From positions 1 to 13,122 of the forward strand of contig JAEDGZ010000037.1 in the NCBI GenBank assembly GCA_016297215.1: DNA of 13,122 nucleotides. The letters are read 5' to 3'. Positions within the stretch are counted from its first letter, which is position 1, and every line of letters begins with the position of its first letter. Below are positions 6,794 to 13,122 of the stretch, one piece after another. The position numbers and the translations under genes are program-made. The notes beneath the pieces were generated by a model. The model was not told the origin of the DNA. It was given only the letters and a program-made list of their open reading frames with translations, and ran no database searches. This stretch comes from Paludibacteraceae bacterium (GTDB lineage Bacteria; Bacteroidota; Bacteroidia; Bacteroidales; Paludibacteraceae).

Positions 6794-7339
6794 TTATTCT
6801 GCTGCAGTCTCTGCTCCAGCCTCAGCGGCCGCAGCCTCTTGAGCGGCTTCCTGTGCAGCGGCTGCGAGAGCAGCAGCGGCAGCAGCACGCTTCTCAGCCA
6901 CAGCAGCGGCTTTCTTCGCATTGGTCTCTACCTCTTGTGCGAGGAGAGCCTTTGCTGCAACGGCTTTCTTGTCAGCCTCAGCTTGCGAAATCTTGCCATT
7001 CTTAGCATCTTTCTGTGCTTTCCAAGCGTCGAAACGCTTCTGAGCCTCCTCTTGCGAGAACGCACCCTTGGCTACACCGCCATTCAGGTGCTTCATCAGC
7101 AATACGCCCTCTCCGGAGAGGATGTTGCGAACGGTGTCGGTAGGTTGTGCACCTACGCCCAACCAATACAGCGCGCGGTCGAAGTTAAGGATGACTGCAC
7201 TGGGGTTGGTGTTGGGGTTGTACGAACCGAGACGCTCGATAATTTTGCCGTCACGCGGCGAGCGGCTGTCTGCTACTACGATGTGGTAGAAAGCGTAGTC
7301 TTTGTGACCATGACGAGCCAAACGAATCTTTGTTGCCAT
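6794..7339 (-). CDS. rpsP: 30S ribosomal protein S16 with extended C-terminal tail
   Basis: Small-subunit ribosomal protein that binds 16S rRNA during 30S assembly. The S16 core occupies about residues 1-85: MATKIRLARHGHKDYAFYHIVVADSRSPRDGK, then the LGSYNPNTNP turn and ALYWLGVGAQPTDTVRNIL. Residues from about 90 to 181 form a low-complexity Lys/Glu/Ala tail, ending almost entirely in Ala and Glu, predicted helical or disordered. Such tails are usual in Bacteroidota S16, which are about twice the length of E. coli S16. The start at 7339 gives the standard N-terminus. The gene is transcribed alone on the minus strand from a well-matched promoter at 7426-7457 and ends at the hairpin 6731-6773. 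It diverges from cca. Confidence 0.95.
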   Translation of the reverse strand: MATKIRLARHGHKDYAFYHIVVADSRSPRDGKIIERLGSYNPNTNPSAVILNFDRALYWLGVGAQPTDTVRNILSGEGVLLMKHLNGGVAKGAFSQEEAQKRFDAWKAQKDAKNGKISQAEADKKAVAAKALLAQEVETNAKKAAAVAEKRAAAAAALAAAAQEAAQEAAAAEAGAETAAE

Positions 7340-7367
7340 TTAGACTTTGTTTTTATGGGCTACACCT

Positions 7368-7382
7368 GCACGAGTTGCGTGC
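7368..7382 (-). other. Hairpin in the rpsP leader
   Basis: GCACG, five-base loop, CGTGC gives a perfect 5-bp stem in the roughly 80-base leader of rpsP, about 30 bases before the start codon. S16 leaders can be regulated, but nothing here identifies a ligand or protein, so this is a structural note only. A second stem (GCTTTTT/AAAAAGC, 7404-7422) straddles the predicted transcription start. Confidence 0.35.
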
Positions 7383-7425
7383 CCGAGTTAATAAATCGTT
7401 AGTGCTTTTTACCCGAAAAAGCGTG

Positions 7426-7457
7426 CAAAGATACTGCTTTTTTTTTGTATATGCAAA
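7426..7457 (-). promoter_or_regulatory. Bacteroidota-type promoter for rpsP
   Basis: On the minus strand the -33 box TTTG (7454-7457) is followed after 20 bases by the -7 box TATCTTTG (7426-7433), matching the Bacteroides consensus TTTG, 19-21 bases, TAnnTTTG. Transcription should start near 7420. Confidence 0.8.
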
Positions 7458-7462
7458 TAAAA

Positions 7463-7494
7463 TTTGGTTTTTTCGTTTTTTTTCAGTACTTTTG
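7463..7494 (+). promoter_or_regulatory. Bacteroidota-type promoter for cca
   Basis: The -33 box TTTG (7463-7466), a 20-base spacer and the -7 box TACTTTTG (7487-7494) match the Bacteroides primary sigma factor consensus. Transcription should start near 7500, leaving a leader of roughly 110 bases that is almost entirely the inverted heptamer pair. This promoter is back to back with the rpsP promoter. Confidence 0.8.
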
Positions 7495-7507
7495 CACCCT
7501 GAAAAGG

Positions 7508-7542
7508 GAACAAAGAGCCAAGAACCATGAGCCAAGACTCAT
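7508..7542. repeat. Heptamer array, left arm of inverted pair in the cca leader
   Basis: Four seven-base units (GAACAAA, GAGCCAA, GAACCAT, GAGCCAA at 7508-7535) run into GACTCAT. The array matches the inverse of the right arm (7566-7599) at about 27 of 34 positions. The array starts within about 10 bases of the predicted transcription start. Confidence 0.88.
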
Positions 7543-7560
7543 CACCTGCAATGATACATG

Positions 7561-7600
7561 ACTATTGAGTCTTTGTTCTTTGTTCCTTGTTCTTTGTTCC
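7561..7600. repeat. Heptamer array, right arm of inverted pair in the cca leader
   Basis: The boundary segment ACTATTGAGTCT (7561-7572) is the exact inverse of 1081-1092 in the asd leader. It leads into TTTGTTC, TTTGTTC, CTTGTTC, TTTGTTC (7572-7599). The array ends 13 bases before the cca ATG, leaving an A-rich single-stranded spacer of the kind Bacteroidota use for initiation. Confidence 0.9.
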
Positions 7601-7612
7601 AAAATCAAAACT

Positions 7613-9076
7613 ATGCAATCATTAGATAATCCCATTCTTCATTTGGTCGGCGAGGAGGCAGACCGCTTGCAGCTGGACTGCTATGTCATCGGCGGCTGGG
7701 TGCGCGATTTGATACTGCACCGCCCCTCGACTGATATTGACATTGTCGTGGTAAAGACCACTGCGTCCGGGTGCGCCCCGACAGGTCTGGAGTCTCAAGG
7801 AGGTGCGGTCTCCATCGGTATTGAACTGGCGCAGGCTGTTGCCAAGCGGCTCGGCAAAGGGGCGCACCTCTCCGTGTTCCGCACCTACGGCACGGCGCAA
7901 GTGAAGCGCGGCGAGATGGAGTTGGAGTTCGTGGGCGCACGCAAAGAGAGTTACCGCCACGACTCCCGCAACCCCATCGTGGAAGACGGCACCCTTGAAG
8001 AAGACCAGAACCGCCGCGACTTCACCATCAACGCCCTCGCTATCTGTCTCAACAGCGACCGCTACGGCACCCTGCTCGACCCCTTCAACGGCATACAAGA
8101 CATGCAGGACATGATTATCCGCACGCCGCTCGACCCCGACATCACTTTCTCCGACGACCCTCTGCGTATGATGCGAGCAATCCGCTTCGCCACGCAACTC
8201 GGCTTCACGCTCCATCCCGACACCTTCGACGCTATCGCCCGCAACCGCGAGCGGATTCGTATCATCACCCGCGAGCGGATAGCCGATGAACTCAACAAAA
8301 TCATGCTCTCGCGCAAGCCCTCCCTGGGCTGGCTGCTGCTGGATAAGACAGGGCTGCTGCCGCTCATCTTCCCTGAACTGGCTGCGCTGAAAGGCGTGGA
8401 GGTGAAGAACGGCAGGGGGCATAAGGATGTGTTCTTCCATACCCTGCAGGTGCTGGACAACCTCGCCGAGACCTCCGACAAATTGTGGCTGCGCTGGGCG
8501 GCACTCCTCCACGACATCGGCAAGCCCCGCTCCAAAGCCTACGACCCGCAGGCGGGATGGACATTCCGCAACCATAACTACCTCGGCGCGCGCATGATTC
8601 CGCGTATCTTCCGACAGATGAAACTGCCGCAGAACGAGAAGATGGACTATGTCATCAAGATGGTGGACCTCCACATGCGCCCTATCAACCTCATCGAAGA
8701 CACCGTTACCGACTCGGCGGTGCGCCGCCTGCTCTTCGAGGCGGGGAACGACATAGACGACCTGATGCTTCTCTGCGACGCCGACATCACCTCGCGCAAT
8801 GCCGACAAAGTGGCGCGCTTCCATCAGAACTACCAACTCGTGCGGCAGAAGATGGTAGAGTTAGAGGAGCGCGACCGTATCCGCAACTTCCAGCCGCCTG
8901 TGCGCGGAGAGGAAATCATGCAACTGCTGAATCTGCCGCCCTGCTCCACCGTGGGCGAACTCAAGACGGCTATCAAAGATGCTATCCTCGACGGTATCAT
9001 CCCCAACGAGTACGATGCCGCCAAAAAGTATCTGTTCACTCTTGCAAGAAAGAGGGGGTTGATGGTCGGTGATTAG
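7613..9076 (+). CDS. cca: CCA tRNA nucleotidyltransferase with HD domain
   Basis: Class II nucleotidyltransferase that adds or repairs the 3' CCA end of tRNA; 487 residues. In order: GGWVRD (28-32 region), the catalytic DID (41-43), RRDFTINAL, DPLRMMRAIRFATQLGF for nucleotide recognition, and an HD phosphohydrolase domain (FHTLQVLDN, ALLHDIGKPRSK, HNYLGARM). The C-terminus GIIPNEYDAAKKY is typical of Bacteroidales Cca. The start ATG at 7613 is preferred to the upstream TTG because the latter would begin inside the heptamer array. Residues K48-I68, immediately after DIDIVVV, have no counterpart in relatives I recall, where two residues (such as GS) lead straight into GIELAQ. This is a net insert of about 19 codons of repeat DNA. 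The stop codon lies in a heptamer tract. Confidence 0.95.
   Translation: MQSLDNPILHLVGEEADRLQLDCYVIGGWVRDLILHRPSTDIDIVVVKTTASGCAPTGLESQGGAVSIGIELAQAVAKRLGKGAHLSVFRTYGTAQVKRGEMELEFVGARKESYRHDSRNPIVEDGTLEEDQNRRDFTINALAICLNSDRYGTLLDPFNGIQDMQDMIIRTPLDPDITFSDDPLRMMRAIRFATQLGFTLHPDTFDAIARNRERIRIITRERIADELNKIMLSRKPSLGWLLLDKTGLLPLIFPELAALKGVEVKNGRGHKDVFFHTLQVLDNLAETSDKLWLRWAALLHDIGKPRSKAYDPQAGWTFRNHNYLGARMIPRIFRQMKLPQNEKMDYVIKMVDLHMRPINLIEDTVTDSAVRRLLFEAGNDIDDLMLLCDADITSRNADKVARFHQNYQLVRQKMVELEERDRIRNFQPPVRGEEIMQLLNLPPCSTVGELKTAIKDAILDGIIPNEYDAAKKYLFTLARKRGLMVGD
7754..7816 (+). repeat. In-frame repeat insert within cca
   Basis: Twenty-one codons, Gly/Ala/Ser/Thr-rich once translated, lie between the DxD strand and the next helix of the nucleotidyltransferase domain. 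The 18 bases at 7796-7813 (CAAGGAGGTGCGGTCTCC) recur exactly at 13073-13090 inside the serine dehydratase gene, where the opposite strand is coding. The borders are inferred from recalled family alignment. Confidence 0.75.
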
Positions 9077-9083
9077 TGGTCAG
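9063..9083. repeat. Three heptamers across the cca stop codon
   Basis: TGGTCGG, TGATTAG, TGGTCAG are three phased seven-base units; the second supplies the TAG stop of cca. The related units CCACTGA and CCACTAT (inverse orientation) occur at 3579-3592. The array is short, so chance is possible. Confidence 0.5.
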
Positions 9084-9092
9084 AATAAATAG

Positions 9093-9127
9093 AAAGAGGC
9101 TGCCTAATTGGGGAGCCTCTTTTTTTG
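9093..9127. terminator. Bidirectional terminator between cca and priA
   Basis: A 9-bp stem (AAAGAGGCT at 9093-9101 with AGCCTCTTT at 9114-9122) has a 12-base loop. It is followed on the plus strand by a run of T, and on the minus strand by a T-rich tract. It fits termination of both convergent genes. Confidence 0.9.
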
Positions 9128-9137
9128 ATTTGTGGAT

Positions 9138-11420
<2,283 letters not shown>

Positions 11421-11421
11421 T

Positions 11422-11493
11422 AACTTCGTGTAAAGAACTTCGTGTTAGAAACTCCGCTTCGCTTCGTGTAAAGAACTTCGTGTTGGAAACTCC
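11422..11493. repeat. Tandem repeats abutting the priA start
   Basis: Two 32-base copies (11424-11455 and 11462-11493) differ at one base and are offset by 38. Internally the pattern has a period near 14 (AACTTCGTGTAAAG, AACTTCGTGTTAGA), with degenerate third units. A partial inverted copy lies at 11525-11546. The right-hand edge, in transcription sense, touches the codons for the conserved LDVILPLA of PriA. Confidence 0.88.
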
Positions 11494-11502
11494 ACTACGC
11501 TC

Positions 11503-11532
11503 CGTGTACGGCCCGCAGGGCTTGCGTACACG
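11503..11532. other. Strong nested hairpin upstream of priA
   Basis: CGTGTACG pairs with CGTACACG (8 bp, perfect), and inside it GCCC, GCA, GGGC forms a second stem. It lies in the leader between tdk and priA. It is not followed by a T-run, so it may be a structural repeat or an attenuating or stabilising element. Confidence 0.6.
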
Positions 11533-11587
11533 AAGTTTCTTTACATTTACTTTTTTTACAGCCTCGAAGAGGCTTATTACACGCAGT

Positions 11588-12175
11588 TTAGTCTCGTAGG
11601 TTTTCTGCTTTTTGGTAACATGCGCGGCAGAGGGGTTCGTAGGAGTCGGTCTCGCCGAGGAGAACTCGCTTCTCGGAGGCTACGAGTCGGTGGCTGACAT
11701 AGGCGAGGTCGCCACAGCGGACGCAGATGGCGTGGGTCTTATAGACATCATCGGCTATCGCCATGAGCGCGGGCATGGGTCCGAAGGGTTGCCCCTTGAA
11801 GTCCATGTCGAGCCCGGCAACGATGACGCGCATGCCGCGGTTAGCCAACTGATTGCATACGTCCACGATACCCATGTCGAAGAACTGCGCCTCGTCGATG
11901 CCGACCACATCGCAGTCGTCGGCAAGTAGGAGGATGTTCTGACTGGAATCGACGGGCGTGGAGGGGATGACGTTGTGGTCGTGGCTGACTACATCCTCCT
12001 CGGAATAGCGCACATCGATGGCAGGTTTGAAGATTTCGACTTTCTGTTTGGCAAACTGTGCCCTTTTCATACGGCGGATGAGTTCTTCGGTCTTGCCGGA
12101 GAACATGCTTCCGCACACGACCTCCACGCTACCTCTGCGCATGGCAGGTCCTTTGGTATCTCTTTCGGAAAACAT
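11588..12175 (-). CDS. tdk: Thymidine kinase (type II)
   Basis: Phosphorylates thymidine to dTMP with ATP in the pyrimidine salvage pathway. The P-loop is GSMFSGKTEE (from residue 22), preceded by the usual VEVVCGSM strand. The magnesium/catalytic motif is DEAQFF (94-99), followed by VIVAGLDMDFKGQPFGPM. The zinc site is CVRCG with CRAC near the C-terminus, and the substrate loop is VLLGETDSYEPLC. The length of 195 residues is normal for the bacterial tetrameric type. The ATG at 12175 gives the short variable N-terminal extension seen in Bacteroides relatives. The 87-base gap upstream holds heptamer units and a perfect 14-bp inverted repeat but no recognisable promoter, so it is probably read from the serine dehydratase side. 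Confidence 0.96.
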   Translation of the reverse strand: MFSERDTKGPAMRRGSVEVVCGSMFSGKTEELIRRMKRAQFAKQKVEIFKPAIDVRYSEEDVVSHDHNVIPSTPVDSSQNILLLADDCDVVGIDEAQFFDMGIVDVCNQLANRGMRVIVAGLDMDFKGQPFGPMPALMAIADDVYKTHAICVRCGDLAYVSHRLVASEKRVLLGETDSYEPLCRACYQKAENLRD

Positions 12176-12192
12176 AATATCTCGCTATGCTC

Positions 12193-12258
12193 GGTAATAG
12201 GTAATTCGCCCTTCGGGCTGTAATAGGTAATATCTCACTGTGCATATTACCTATTACA
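12193..12258. repeat. Heptamer units and 14-bp perfect inverted repeat before tdk
   Basis: GGTAATA, GGTAATT (12193-12206), a small GCCC, TTC, GGGC hairpin (12208-12218), then TGTAATAGGTAATA (12219-12232), which is the exact inverse of 12245-12258 across a 12-base loop. It again uses seven-base units in inverted pairing. It fills most of the sda-tdk gap. Confidence 0.9.
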
Positions 12259-12262
12259 TAAA

Positions 12263-13122
12263 TTATGGAATAATTTGTGAAGCCAGTCCTCCTTCGCCGG
12301 TTTCTTTGTAGAGGGAGGGTAGGTCGTGTCCTGTCTGCTTCATGACCTCCACCACTTTGTCGAAGGACACGCGGTGGTTGCCGTCGGTGAAGGAGGCGTA
12401 TAGGTTGGCGTCGAGTGCTCGTGCGGCGGCGTAGGCGTTGCGCTCAATGCAAGGTATCTGCACGAGTCCGCAGACGGGGTCGCAGGTCATGCCGAGGTGG
12501 TGTTCGAGTCCCATCTCGGCGGCGTACTCTATCTGTGCGACGGAGCCTCCGAAGAGTTGTGTGGCAGCGGCAGCCGCCATGGCGCATGCCACGCCGACCT
12601 CCCCTTGGCAGCCGACTTCTGCGCCGGATATAGAGGCGTTGTGTTTGACCACGTTGCCGATGAGTCCGGCGGTAGCGAGGGCGTGGAGGATACGGGTCTC
12701 GCTGAAGTCCTTGCTCTTCCATAGGTGGTAGAGCACGGCGGGTAGGACACCGCAGGAGCCGCAGGTGGGGGCAGTAACGATCTTACCGCCGGCAGCGTTC
12801 TCCTCGGCGACGGCGAGGGCGTAGGCGAAGACGAGTGCGCGTGTGCGGATGTTATCACGGTAGCCAGAGGCTTTGACGAAATAGGCGTTGGCTTTTCGCC
12901 GCAGGTGGAGGGGTCCGGGGAGCACTCCCTCGGCGTCTATGCCTCGCTCCACGGCTTCGACCATGGTCTGCCATACGAGGCGTAGATAATTCCATATATC
13001 CGCCCCTTCGCATTCCTCGACATACTCCCAGTAGCCTTTACCGGAGGACTCGCAGTAGGCTTTGATATCCCCCAAGGAGGTGCGGTCTCCAGGCCGCACC
13101 AAAGGAGAATCCACTGGGGAGG
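12263..13122 (-). CDS. sdaA: L-serine dehydratase (iron-sulfur type), 5' part outside the window
   Basis: Deaminates L-serine to pyruvate and ammonia using a [4Fe-4S] cluster. The C-terminal domain is intact: NASISGAEVGCQGEVG, HHLGMTCDPVCG and LVQIPCIERNAYAA. The three Cys residues have spacing C-x41-C-x10-C, the cluster pattern known from the Legionella enzyme. ENAAGGKIVTAPTCGSCG is also typical. The frame is open to the right edge, so the N-terminal domain is missing from the window and the GTG at 13114 is not a real start. The visible N-terminal residues SPVDSPLVRPGDRTS, before LGDIKAYC, are encoded by a palindromic repeat shared with cca and look like an inserted linker. Likely first gene of the minus-strand group with tdk and priA. 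Confidence 0.93.
   Translation of the reverse strand, partial: SPVDSPLVRPGDRTSLGDIKAYCESSGKGYWEYVEECEGADIWNYLRLVWQTMVEAVERGIDAEGVLPGPLHLRRKANAYFVKASGYRDNIRTRALVFAYALAVAEENAAGGKIVTAPTCGSCGVLPAVLYHLWKSKDFSETRILHALATAGLIGNVVKHNASISGAEVGCQGEVGVACAMAAAAATQLFGGSVAQIEYAAEMGLEHHLGMTCDPVCGLVQIPCIERNAYAAARALDANLYASFTDGNHRVSFDKVVEVMKQTGHDLPSLYKETGEGGLASQIIP
13073..13112. repeat. Palindromic repeat inside the serine dehydratase gene
   Basis: CAAGGAGGTGCGGTCTCC (13073-13090) is identical to 7796-7813 in cca. Here GGTGCGGTCT and AGGCCGCACC (13079-13100) form a 10-bp stem, including one G-T pair, with a two-base loop. The coding strand reads it as RPGDRTSL, unrelated to the QGGAVS read in cca. The right border is not determined because the window ends. 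Confidence 0.8.

Noticed and set aside
6794..7065. S16 tail as a fusion or frameshift artefact
   Set aside because: Long Ala/Glu/Lys-rich tails are usual for S16 proteins of this phylum and the frame is continuous.
7622..8836. A long open frame (over 400 codons) antisense to cca
   Set aside because: It lies wholly opposite a clearly conserved gene, has no recognisable domain, and is explained by the codon bias of the GC-rich sense strand.
11557..11580. Terminator after tdk (AGCCTC/GAGGCT stem)
   Set aside because: On the tdk strand the stem is followed by a run of A rather than T, and priA follows in the same direction, so termination is not supported.

Overview
The window looks like chromosomal housekeeping DNA from a Bacteroidota bacterium, most likely order Bacteroidales. 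The support is the gene content (a DUF4271 membrane protein, a Bacteroidota-type uroporphyrinogen-III synthase, ribosomal protein S16 with a long Ala/Glu/Lys-rich tail, a DUF2582-type winged-helix protein), the absence of clear Shine-Dalgarno sequences, and a divergent promoter pair matching the Bacteroides consensus TTTG / TAnnTTTG. No phage, plasmid, transposase or CRISPR gene is visible. Family assignments come from recalled family motifs, not from a search.

Layout. Plus strand 1-6710: 3' part of fabF (1-807), a small winged-helix protein (847-1041), asd (1212-2210), a U32 family protein (2213-3481), then a tightly packed group: DUF4271 protein (3612-4250), hemD (4247-4990), rnpA (4983-5354), yidD (5402-5623), trmD (5691-6371) and a Dabb-domain protein (6399-6710). 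Minus strand: rpsP (6794-7339). Plus strand: cca (7613-9076). Minus strand 9138-13122: priA, tdk and the 3' part of an iron-sulfur L-serine dehydratase gene, probably co-transcribed in the order sda-tdk-priA. Convergent gene ends are separated by terminator hairpins at 6731-6773 and 9093-9127. No gene-free stretch exceeds 300 bases; the longest is the divergent rpsP/cca region (7340-7612).

The genes themselves are ordinary. The unusual content is between and inside them. Several gaps carry a short tandem repeat with its own unit: seven-base units before asd, before cca, across the cca stop codon and before tdk; nine-base units on both sides of yidD; a period near 14 before priA. In the asd and cca leaders the arrays occur as inverted pairs of four units per arm, and all four arms end in versions of one boundary motif, AGACTCAATAGT. 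GC-rich palindromes of at least three types are also scattered about. Some repeat DNA lies in frame inside essential genes: a 30-base heptamer tract and a GC-rich palindrome in priA, and about 19 extra codons in cca just after the catalytic DxD motif. That cca insert shares an exact 18-base string with the serine dehydratase gene, where it is read on the opposite strand.

The best candidate for something new is therefore not a protein system. It is a dispersed repeat system that builds gene leaders, supplies stop codons, abuts gene starts and is translated as extra peptide. It resembles the heptanucleotide STRR repeats of cyanobacteria and the Rickettsia palindromic elements only by analogy.
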